Shown here: positions 30,201 to 42,200 of the stretch, one piece after another
Layout of the letters: the number at the start of each line of letters is the position of its first letter
Numbering within the stretch: position 1 is the stretch's first letter
DNA from: Siphonodentalium dalli
Taxonomy: Eukaryota > Mollusca > Scaphopoda > Gadilida > Siphonodentaliidae
Assembly (NCBI GenBank): GCA_032622095.1
Contig: CP136066.1
Span: 99,655,319 to 99,719,318 of the forward strand
Direction: 5' to 3'
DNA: 64,000 nt
Translations under genes and position numbers: made by a program
Notes under the pieces: generated by a model
The model's database searches: none
What the model saw: only the letters and a program-made list of their open reading frames with translations
What the model was told of the DNA's origin: nothing

Positions 30201-33200
30201 TCAACTCCTCCTACAGTTTTAAATGTAGAGATTTGAAACTCTGGGATATTGTTCCTAACATGTTGGTGATTTGCAACATCTATATAGCTAATCAAAAATA
30301 TCATTTTTTCCATATTTTTGGGGGGTTTTCGACTTAGAAAATTTGGAACATTTTTGCCTTTTGGATGAGATTGGGTACCTTCATGGTGTAATCAACTCCA
30401 CCTACAGTTTTAAATGTAGAGATTTGAAACTTTGGGATATTGTTCCTAACATGTTGGTGATATGCAACATCTATATAGCTAATACAAAAATATCATTTTT
30501 TCGCGTTTGCATGCGTTTGTTCATCGGGTTGTTTTGTCCAAGAAATTTTGCGGTGGTTTGCAACATCTATATACTGTATAACATTGTTGCAAATAGTATC
30601 CTTCTAACAATTCCAATCATGAAGTTTACCACTCGAGTCGGGGGACATGTGGTCTGCGACCTTTTATTTTCAACTTATTTTGACTTAGAAAATTTTGGGA
30701 TATTTTTTTGTGGATGCTTTTTTCCCTGGAGTTGGGTGCCTTAGCAGAAGTTTGGTTTGTCTGACCAAGCACTTGACAAAAGTCATCTTAGATGTTAAGA
30801 TTGCGTTTCATTTTCTCCCCTTTTTTGGGTTTCTGCAATCATTCAAACAAATATGAACCAATTTGAATATTTTTTCTGTACAAGCTTCTTGCGACACCAT
30901 ATCGATATTATTAATCCAAATTTTTCTTTAAAGTTAAAAAAAAAATTTGTTGGATTTACGCATAATGCGGGTTGAATTTGCCACGGTGGGGGTATACTGA
31001 CACGCGAGTGCACACCTCTTGTTGACTATGTGCGGTATGTTGCGTACACATTTAAGTAATCTCAAAATCTTTAGAAAAGTATATTACATGTATATCAGTA
31101 GTTTAGAGTCCTGGAGAGTTATATAGATACAGGGTTTCCGCTATAGCGACAGGGGATCCCTTTTTGGACCCCCATTCCCCCAGCCAATTTCCCCCCTTCT
31201 GTCATACCACAGGACATATTCCATATGTACCGGTATACAGATGTTTATTTTGTTGAGACAGTACTAAGAAATTTAAATAGTTGACAACTTTATTTGATTT
31301 CTAGCGAGAATACACACTGAGAATACACACTCGGACTGATCTAACACAAACTGGGGAAGTTATCAAATCCGAAATCGCTAGAACACATATGCTTCGTAGT
31401 CCGCTGGTTACGTTGCTGCGGTTAGTTTGCGTAAAATGATCGCCGATAATTTTATCATGTTATATTCCAGTACTTCCTGCCGGGTCTTGAATAGTCGTCA
31501 TTTAACTTCAACGGGTTTATTTACTGTTTAAATAAAATGAAGTCAGTTCATGAGATAGCTGATAATAATTTGATGTTGTTCCTTGAGCTCATTTTATAGT
31601 ACAATTTAACTGCCATAAATGCCTTTAGTGTATTCTGTTCATTGGTGGTTAATAGTGTTGAAACGATTAGTGAATTTAAAAGTCGACTAGTCGAGGCCCA
31701 AAAGTCGCGTTGCGTCGACTAGTCGGTACCCGATTTCAAACTTTCAAACATAACGTGGTACGGAAAATTCATCGTACATGGCATACACTGATGCCTGATG
31801 CAATGACGGTCTATTGCGTTGCGCATTGCCCTGCATAGACACCAATTTATTTGTGAAATAATACAGTAAACATCTTGATATTTATCCAACACACTGAATC
31901 AAATTATATAATTAGACATATGGTTAGAGATGGGCGATTCACGGATTTACTATACATGTATATACATTCGTGACAATAGCTAAATTAAATTAGGCAACAA
32001 AATGACCTACGCAAGTACCGGTAAAAAATATTCACACATCTCATTGATGATTTACACGCATGTCGTCGCACTGATTTGAAAAGAATAAGAGACTGACTAC
32101 AATATTTTGTCAATTGGATTTTCGTAACATTTCCATGAGTGAATAGAATTGTCCAATGACGTCACCTTATATAAGTGACCTTCACACAGGTCGCATCATA
32201 ACCCGACGGTGCGAGATCAATTGAAATATACACAGTGTCTAGATCAAAGCGGTCTCCGACAAACGATAAAGCCGCATCACTCATTGCCATCATGTCGCAG
32301 TGATGTTTTTTACCTTAAACGGCGAGTGACACGGCAAAATTCAGAGTCGATATTCTAACATTTCAGCATCGATTACAGTTAGTCGATTAATCGTTTGAAC
32401 CCTAGTGGTTAATCTCAGATGAATGTAATTGGTAAAGGCTTTGGCAACTGAACATTTTTGACCTGTGCAAATCTAATTGTCCATACATGAACTATGCCCC
32501 CCCCCCCCCCCCCCCCCCCAATTAAATTTATAAAACTGATGCATGTAATTCTTCCATGCAATTTTACTTTTATACATTGTAAATAATGTGATTATTTTCA
32601 ATTTTATTAGATTGAAGTGTAACATTGCAGATAATATTTTATTTCAGAAGCAGTTAGAAAGTTGCCAAAGACTTCCACAATGGCCGATAGCCGATTCAGA
32701 ACTATAGCTGCCAAGTGGCTAAGATATTAACTTATCAAGCACCAAAATCGCCAACAAAGCCAGTGCAAGAGTCATCGTCTGTTGTAAGCATTTCCATTTT
32801 ACTGTCTTCCCAAAGAAAATATGCGCTGTTTACCGACAAATTACATGAACTACTTTGACCATAACAACTAATTTATCTTCTATATTATCAGTATGGGGCT
32901 GGTGTTTTTTAATTTTATTCCAACAACTGTACGCTCAGCATCTTATTATGATAGTTCAAATAGAGTGGCATTATATTTACCTAGATAATAATGAATCATG
33001 CAATAGTTAGAGAGGTCAATTATGACAGTTAATTATTAATAGAGTTGGTAGATGTTGCTATAGATGCTATCTCACACCCATTGCATGTATGTGGCTACCG
33101 GTATAGATGGCCTCCACGTCAGGAAGGGTGTCCACCTTTGAATATCTAACTACACCCCTTGAACCATATCAAATTCACAAGTATGCGAGTAATTCCATGT

Positions 33201-36200
33201 CATTAGTCCTAATATCATAATATCTACATGTACATGTAGATGTCTAACATCATGCAAATTCAGCCCGATCTGTTTTCTTCCATGGTTCGGCTCGGTGTGA
33301 AAATTGTTTGAAATCTGAACATGAAATTCGCTTAATCCGGACTGGCTTCAGGCTGTCCAATTGTTGGAAATTTTGAGACCTGACAACCCTCCCCCCCCGC
33401 AAAAAAAATTGATTTTGTTACAATTTCTTATTGCTATTTCAAATTTCAGTCCAAATTTTTACAAACAGATCGGAAAAAAATATGTAATTTGTTCTAAAAA
33501 CTAGAAATTTTCCACTACTAAATTGTTAGAAAATCAATCTACGAGAACAAATCAAATAAATGTTGTGTCAGCTATATCAAATTTCCAACTGTTGAACATT
33601 TGACCAAAGTGGAGGGGGGGAGTGACTCCGAGTGAGACACTCCTGTTATTATGTCCCTGTCTCAGCCCTTAAAAATTGTACAAGGGTATCAATATATCAT
33701 GGATTTATGCATGTATTGCACTTTTGAATACAACCATTTAGTTACTTTATGTAGGTGGGGACTGATTTCTCATGTTAATATATATTTACCATCTGAACAG
33801 ACATGGTGCATTTGAACCACATTACTGGTGTATATTGTATAAATAATCTCTTGTCTGACCCTTTGATCTGTTGAAAGATTCCAAACCGATGTTTACTTAA
33901 TATGACCAAATACATGTATTCCCTAACTAAAATAAGATACAAATTGGGTCTTAATATATCTGACTGAAAGTCAAGCTTTCCGCTAGGTTTTGGGGAACGG
34001 GTCCTGTATCCGCTGAGGGGAAAATGCAGTCAATGTTTTCAATGTCGTGGAAACACTGGTGGACCTACTTTTGTTGTATCGGCCAATAGAAGAAACAGAG
34101 AGTAGATTTGCTGATTGTTTGGCATCCATATCCTTAGTTACTATGCTATCAACCGCAATAACTTTAAAACATTGAAAAATTATTTGATAAAAATTAATTG
34201 CTGTATACGGAAATACGCCCGTTGAAGTTAAACAACCACTATTCAAGACTCGACAGAAGGTTCGGATGCATAATATACCGGAATATAACATGATTAAATT
34301 ATTGGCTGTCATTTTTCATAACCTAACCGCAGCAATGTAACCAGCGGACTCCAAAGCATGTGTTCTAGCGATGTCGGTTTGATCACTTCCTCAGTTCGTG
34401 TTAGATCGGTCCGAGTGTGTAATCTCGCTAGAAATCAAATAAAGTTGTCAACTATTTAAATTTCTTAGTACTGTCGCAACGAAATTGAGAAGTAAACATC
34501 TTTATACCTGCATACATTATCATAATGAATATGTCCAGTGGTATGACAGAAGGTGAAAAATTGGCTGGGGGAATGGGGCTCACAAAGGGATTCCCTGCCA
34601 CTATAGCGGAAACCCTGTGAAAGTACATGTACCGTACATGTAGGATATTATTAGACCCTGGGTCTAAGACAACACAATACATTTTACACCGAATATTGGT
34701 TGGAAAATTTAACTATAACGTACTGTAATTTTATATTAGTCAACACTAGATCGGTCTATGAATTGTAGAATCCAAATGTTTAAATGTTCGAATGATGAGT
34801 GAAAGAAAAGCACCAACCCCTTCCAACTGCCACCTCGTCCTTGAAGAAACCAACTGATTAATATTCTGAGCCCCATCTGATGTGAGTTTGTTGTAGATGT
34901 ATGTTCGGAAACAATATACATGTAACTGGGAGGCAGATATATTCATGCTTTTATATTAATAATTTCAGGACAATTCAGATCACAGCAGCAGAGACAACTT
35001 CAGTTGAACTTATGAAGAGAGAGAAGAAGTCAAGAATAAGAAGAGCTCTCCCTTAGAAAGGCAGTATTGGTTTTCTTCTGAAATTTTGCAAAAAAACATG
35101 TGCCAATGCATTCTCTTATATATGCAAGTCTCCCATATGAAGCCCTGCATTTATAAGAGAATACATTGGCCTAACATTATTTAACTTGACCTTGTAAACC
35201 AGTGTATTCTCTTATATATTATACAAGGCTCCGATTGGGAGACTCACATATATAAGAGAATGCATTCGCCCAGGGTTTTCGCAAATGAGTAGTTACTTCA
35301 TTCTCTTTCATTCGTTTGTTAACAAAATAAGTTTTTAACAAAAAAGCAAGACTGTTTGTTTAATTTGTTATTTGAACATTCTTACAAAATTAATAATAAC
35401 CTGACATTCCTGCAAATAATTAGACCATTCCAATGAATACTAAAGTACTAAATGAAACAGATATAAAAAATTGACATAATATATGCTCATCGTGTTTTCG
35501 ACTCCAAATTTCATTCTCCATTGAGATAAAGAATATCAATTTCATATTTTATCAAGCAATGGAAGCCCCCATGCAATATATCTGCACTTGTTAGTAGTGT
35601 TGAAACGATTAGTGCGTCGACTAGTCTGTACCCAATATCAAAACCTTCAAAGATAACATGGTACGGAAAATTCATCGTACATGGCATACACTGGTGACTG
35701 GTGGAATGACGGTCTATTGCGTACCGGTAGCGCATTTCCCTGCATAGACAACAATTTATTTGGGAAATAATAATGTAAACATCTTGATATTTATCCAACA
35801 CACTGCATGTGGTTATATAATTAGACATGTGGTGGATAATGATTAGAAACACGAACATTTATACAGGTTTTAATATCAGCGTTCGAGATTTCGTTTAGTC
35901 ACGTGATCACCAATAATCTGGTGCCGAGCGGTGTCAATATGAAATGTCAATGTTCCGACTAAATACGCCTGTAGTATAGGCTACGTGTGGAATACGATAG
36001 CCAGTTCTGTGTGGTAGCAGGTGGGCGCAAAGTGCCCAGGATACACGCCCGGGATGGTCAAAAGGTCGAGTGATCGAGAACTTCAGTCAGTATCATTTAT
36101 ATATGGCAGCACCGGTGACGTCACATTAAGCGACCTTCACACAGCGTCGCATCATAACCCGACGGTGCGAGATCAATTGAAATATACACAGTGTCTAGAT

Positions 36201-39200
36201 CAAAGCAGTCTCCGACAACAAATGATAAAGCCGCGTCAATAATTGCCATCATGTCGCAGTGATGTCTTTGACCTCAAATGACGAGTGAGACATTGTGTTG
36301 TCAATTTCATTCTTTCAATTGATAGTCGGGTCACTGTGTGTGTCTATACTAGTAACACTGTCAATTCCAGGTGCCACCAAACGTTATACTTAGAGTAACT
36401 TACGCACAGTTAACACCGTTTATGCCGGAATCGATATTGAAAACTTTATACATGTAACTAATACACTAAGTTCCGACTAGTCGACAGCAAAATTCAGAGT
36501 CAACGTTCTGACATTTCAACGTCGACTACAGCTAGTTGATTAATCGTTTCAACCCTACTTGTTAGTTATGGGTTTATGTCATGTCCTACACATTTATTTG
36601 ACGTCAAGGGAAGCTATTGCCTCTGTGCGTCAGTTTTACATTCTGATCCTTTTTAGGTTACAGTCTTAACCATTGCATCAATGATCATGAAAATGTTCAT
36701 AACCAATGACACGTAGAATGATTAATTTTTGCTTACAACCATTTTTTATTTTTAAACTTGCACCCATTATTACAGACTCTACTAGCACCATTAGTCCTAC
36801 ATGTACCTCGAAATTTGTCATAGAAATAGACATTAAACATGGCTGCCGCTGGGCATCTTGTTTTTCAGTATTACGCTATGTAAGTCCATTAGAACTGGCT
36901 ACAGGCCCTTCCATTGGTCATGTGGATGGGAACGAGTTGTTCGGCTGCTGTCTGCCATTTTGGATTTCAGTACATTTATTATCCAATGTAAATTCATCAT
37001 GCAGTATTATATTGTACCCATAGTATGGTACATTTATTGTTGATGTCCTGATTGACCACTTGTCATTCGTCTGTCTGTCTGTCCATAGACACTTTATGCA
37101 TGGTGCGATAACTCAAACATTTTCTATGCGATCGGAACCTAATCTGGAATACAGATCAAGTTCGATCTAATTTATATATATATTGTTATGTCAGTTGACA
37201 TAGCGCTACAATGTCGTTGATACTTTCATAAAGATTTTAGCTTTATTTTGTTCATATCTTGTACACATACTATATATATATAATTTATGATTATTTCTAT
37301 TTTGGAAATAAACGGTATGTTTTCTTCAATTTTGTTCATCATTGTATTTCACCTATCCTCAGGCTGTAGTTACTCCTCTTGGAAATCTGACTGCTTAAAT
37401 GAAAGGATGCGGCACTTGTATTCCTCTTGTCCAAAATGTTTTATGATGATATTACGCTGAATGGAGCTTTCCAGAGGCCACACCCACAGCGGTAGTCCCA
37501 CCCACTGGTAAAAATACTTTATCCACATAAATATTGTCTGTTACCCGAGATCGACTTCCGAACTGAACACATCAGCACTTGCCCTTATGTTAACTACCGG
37601 TAGCTGAAACAGACTCACGTATATGATTCTTGCAAATTTGATCTTTTAACCAGTTTGATTTAAAAAAAATTTATTTAGATTAAATTTGTTATTTTTTTTT
37701 TAGATTGAACTTTGATCTGCTGTTGAACAAAAACAAACTAATAATTTGTTTTTAAAAATTTTAAATTATTATATATATTTTTTTTTTTTATAGAATTTTT
37801 CAATAGATTGAATCTTTAAAAATTCATTTTTAATAAAAAAAAAAAAAAAAATTAATTAAATTTTTTTTTTTATCTAATTTTAAAATTTCTTTTTAGATTT
37901 TAGATTGAAACTTCTTGTTAAAAAATTCAAAAATTTGAAAAACATTTTTTTTTTTTTATTTGTTTAAAAAATTTAATTTAAAAAATGTCCGCGGCCGGCT
38001 CGGCATCTGATTTGTCGAATATATTCTAATAAATTGCCATTGGGCAGCACTACACTGTGGGCGTGGCCTCTGGAAAGCTCCATTAGCACCGTCCTATCAT
38101 CATCGGAACGATACTGATATAGCGATGCTGATCCGGCACCGATATACCACCATCGGAATGATACTGATATGACGATGCTGATCTGGTACCGATATACCAT
38201 CATCAGAACGATACCGATATTACGATGCCGATCTGGTACCGATATAGCATCATCGGATCAATGCCGATATTACGGTGCCGATCTGGCACCAATATGCAAT
38301 CATTGGAATGATACTGATATTGGGAGTCTGGGACCCTGAATTAGCACTGGAATATCATTGAAAGGATAGTATATATATATAGAGCTGATCTTATGAAGCC
38401 ACTGTGGCACCAGTATACCATCATCGGATCGATACTACTATTTTGGTACCAAAATGGTACCACTCTTTTGGTACCAAAATGGTACCACTCTTTTGGTACC
38501 AAAATGGTACCACTATTTTGGTACCAAAATGGTACCGGCAAAACAGCACTAGCCCGGTGTTCATTCAACAGTATATACTAGATGATTTTACATCACTATA
38601 TGATATATTGAGTAAACTAGTAAATCACTGAAAAAAATGTGCCACCGCTTTACTGGTGCCATTCCGGTGCATGACCGGGGTGCAACTTCAATGCCAAATC
38701 GGCACCGGAAATCCGGTACCAAACTGGTACCTTTACTGGTGCCAGATCGGCACCGAATTGGTGCCGCAATGTTTACTGGGAAGATATTCGCACTTATTTT
38801 TATTTCAGTTGTGACTAAAAGCCAAGATGCCGGAGCCCAGCGACTAAAAGCCAAGTTACAAAATAGATCAACTGGTTTGAACGAATGAAAGAATATTCAA
38901 ATCAAATAGTGTTTATAGACTTAAAAACTTATGTACCCGCCATTCATATATGCGGTGAAGTTCTCATATTATCTGCCAGTAATACGCGGGGGAGGTTCTC
39001 ATATGAACATATTATCTGCCGGTCATACACGGTGGAGGTTCATATTATCCGCCGGTCATACGCGAGGGAAGTTTTCTTATTATCCTCCAGTCATACGCGG
39101 GGGAGGTTCTGATATGAACATATTATCTGCCAGTCATACGCGGTGGAGGTTTATATTATACGCCGGTCATACGCGAGGGAAGTTTTCATATTATCCTCCA

Positions 39201-42200
39201 GTCATACCCGGGGGAGGTTCTGATATGAACATATTATCTGCCGGTCATACGTGAGGGAAGTTCTCATATTATCCTCCGGTCATACGATGGGGAGGTTCTC
39301 ATATGAACATATTATCCGCCGGTCATACGCGAGGGAGGTTCTCATATTATCCACCGGTTATACGCGAGGGAGGTTCTCATATTAGCCTCTGGTCATACAT
39401 AGGGGAGGTTCTCATATGAACATATTATCTGCCGGTCATACGCGGTGGAGGTTCATATTATCCGCCAGTCATACGCGAGGGAGGGTCTCATATTATCCTC
39501 CAGTCATACGTGGGGGAGGTTCTGATATGAACATATTATTCGCCGGTCATACGCAGTGGAGGTTCATATTATCCACCGGTCATACGCGAGGGAAGTTCTC
39601 ATATTATCCTCCGATCATATGTGGGGGAGGTTCTGATATGAACATATTATCCGCCGGTCATACGCGGTGGAGGTTCATATTATCCGCCGGTCATACGTGA
39701 GGGAGGTTCTCATATTATCCTCCGGTCATACGTTGGGGAGGTTCTCATATGAACATATTATCCGCCGGTCATACACGGTGGAGGTTCATATTATCCACCG
39801 GTCATACGTAGGGGAGGTTCTCATATGAACATATTATCCGCCGGTCATATGCAGTGGAGGTTCTCATATGAACATATTATCCGCCGGTCATACGCGGTGG
39901 AGGTTCTCATATGAACATATTATCCGCCTGTCATACTGCGGTGGAGGTTCATATTATCCGCCGGTCATACGCGAGGGAAGTTCTCATATTATCCTTCGGT
40001 CATAGGTGGGGATCGAAGGTTCTGATATGAACATATTATCTGCCGGTCATACGCGGTGGGGGTTCATATTATCCACCGGTCATACGCATTGGAGGTTCTC
40101 ATATGAACATATTATCTGCCGGTCATATGCGAGGGAGGTTCTCATATTATCCTCCAGTCATACGTTGGGGAGGTTCTCATATGAACATATTATCCGCCGG
40201 TCATACACGGTGGAGGTTCATATTATCCACCGGTCATACGTAGGGGAGGTTCTCATATGAACATATTAACCGCCGGTCATACGCAGTGGAGGTTCTCATA
40301 TGAACATATTATCCGCCGGTCATACGCGGTGGAGGTTCTCATATAAACATATTATCCGCCTGTCATACGCGGTGGAGGTTCATATTATCTGCCGGTCATA
40401 CGCGAGGGAAGTTCTCATATTATCCTTCGGTCATAGGTGGGGAAGGTTCTGATATGAACATATTATCTGCCGGTCATACGCGGTGGAGGTTCATATTATC
40501 CACCGGTCATACGCGTTGGAGGTTCTTATATGAACATATTATCTGCCGGTCATATGCGAGGGAGGTTCTCACCCGAGGGAGGATATGACAGGCGGATAAT
40601 ATGTTCATATGAGGACCTCCCCAACGTATGACCAGAGGATAATATGAGAACCTCCCTCGCGTATGACCGGTGGATAATATGAACCTCCAGCGCGTATGAC
40701 CGGCAGATAATATGTTCATATCAGAACCTCCCCCGCGTATGACCGGAGGATAATATGAGAACTTCCCTCGCGTATGACCGGCGGATAATATGAACCTCCA
40801 CCGCGTATGACACGCAGATAATATGTTCATATGAGAACCTCCCCCGCGTATGACTGGCAGATAATATGAGAACCTCCACCGCATATGAATGGCGGACACA
40901 TAAGTTTTTAAGTCTATAAACACTATTTGATTTGAATATTCTTTTGAATAGTCTTACCATTGACATATTCATTCGTTCAAACCAGTTGATCTATTTTGTA
41001 ACTTGGCTTTTAGTCGCTGGGCTCCGGCATCTGGGCTTTTAGTCACAACTGAAATAAAAATAAGTGAGAATATCTTGGAGCGAATTTCTGCAACATTTGG
41101 AAAAAAATATATTCCCTGTGTCTAATTCTACATTTTGATATACTATACGCCCCATTATATTGAATATACCGGCTGAAATCGATCCTGTAATTGTAAACAT
41201 CGAGTCTATTTTTAGCTGTTTTATCGGAGCGTGTTTGCGTGTTCGCCATTACAATATTCGCACTAAAACAGCCATATTGTAGCTAAAAACGAATGCACAG
41301 TATTCCACTGCGTTATTTGATACCTAAAACTTGTTGTTTGCTAGTGTATTCATCGAGAAATCTAAATTCTAAACATTAATGTCGAACGCAGTTTTTCGTG
41401 TTTGTGGCATTTTATGTTAGGTCAGTTGTCGACCAAATAATGTAACTTCCGGTGTCCGGTCAGTGGCGGTGTTAATATGTGTGGATAGGGCGAATGTGGA
41501 CCTTTCGTTAGACACCAAAAGTAGCCCTCTATGCGCTGTATTCCTCGAGCTATCGGCCGTCCCACGCAATTTGAAAATCCTGTCCCGCAGATTGTCATGC
41601 TATCCCAAATTCCACCCCATGTTAGGTCAGTTGTCGATCAAATAATGCAACTTCTGGTGTTTGGTTAGTGGCGAGGTTAATATGTTTGGATAGGGCGAAC
41701 GTGTGCCTTTCGTTAGACACCAAAATGAGCCCCCTACGCCCTGTATTCCTCGAGATATCGGCCGTCCCACGCAATTTGAAATTCTGTCCCGCAGATTGTC
41801 GTTTTGTCCCATATCCCATCCCATCCCGCAGATTGTCATGTCCCGAACTTACACTCTTCCGGTAAGATGACCGTCGACTGTTGGCGCTGCGAGACAAACT
41901 TTGTTTATCATATCGGTTATTCCACAGGAAGTTCAAAGGAAAGGCACCATCATGACTTACTCCACCATTAGAGAATGTCACGTGCAAACTGGTCCCTGTA
42001 AAGAATGAAATGATACACGGTTCATATTCAGGTTATGCGAGAATTATTTTGTTCACAGTAGATTGAACTAGAACTGTTTGTGTATATCATATATCAATCG
42101 GTTAATTTTACACATTCATGCATTGTGAAAACCACATTTTACGTGTGTATATATAAGCTTTCCACATACACATTTAAGATGAAAATGATTATGTCAGATG

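Larger units (their letters stand above)
26068..35056 (+). pseudogene. decayed DUF4806-like gene with splice sites retained
   Basis: Four plus-strand blocks have good splice sites. They are 26,068-26,149 (METQQEILQKMSILEENQ, coiled coil, donor GTAAGA), 29,032-29,192 (LPVVHLYDCEDIYEILK and LN*TGIGKAGKHPF, donor GTAAGT), 32,648-32,783 (AVRKLPKT...IAAKWLRY then stop, donor GTAAGC) and 34,969-35,056 (ends RIRRALP, TAG). The AVRK...KWLRY pattern and an LNWTG-like motif with the Trp codon changed to TGA resemble DUF4806 proteins common in invertebrate genomes. Several frame shifts and stops are needed, so I call it a pseudogene. The family call is from memory and uncertain; a lncRNA is the alternative. 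The third block lies between inverted element arms. Confidence 0.35.
12817..41852 (-). other. 29-kb intron 4 of the BBOX-like gene
   Basis: The donor is GTAAGT at 41,852-41,847 and the acceptor TCTCCAG ends at 12,817. This interval is far longer than the other introns (about 0.15-2.5 kb). It is mostly repeats and mobile elements, and it contains plus-strand leader exons and DUF4806-like pseudo-exons. Stretches 15,720-17,460, 18,130-18,940 and 36,560-37,350 (apart from one diverged minisatellite-like copy at 36,680-36,980) show nothing I can name. The stretch 37,640-37,980 is low-complexity poly-A/poly-T. Confidence 0.8.

Noticed and set aside
29681-30744. Chain of open frames reading LHGVINSSYSFK..
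   Set aside because: They follow a 191-bp tandem repeat with stops in each unit. No protein family was recognised.
38940-40570. Regular short repeats resembling a CRISPR array
   Set aside because: The repeats abut with no unique spacers, the units vary, and the setting is an animal intron.
38931-40923. Several open frames with recurring SAGHTRGRFSYYPPVI-like peptides
   Set aside because: They are tandem-repeat translations present in both orientations around the inversion point. No start context or unique domain is seen.
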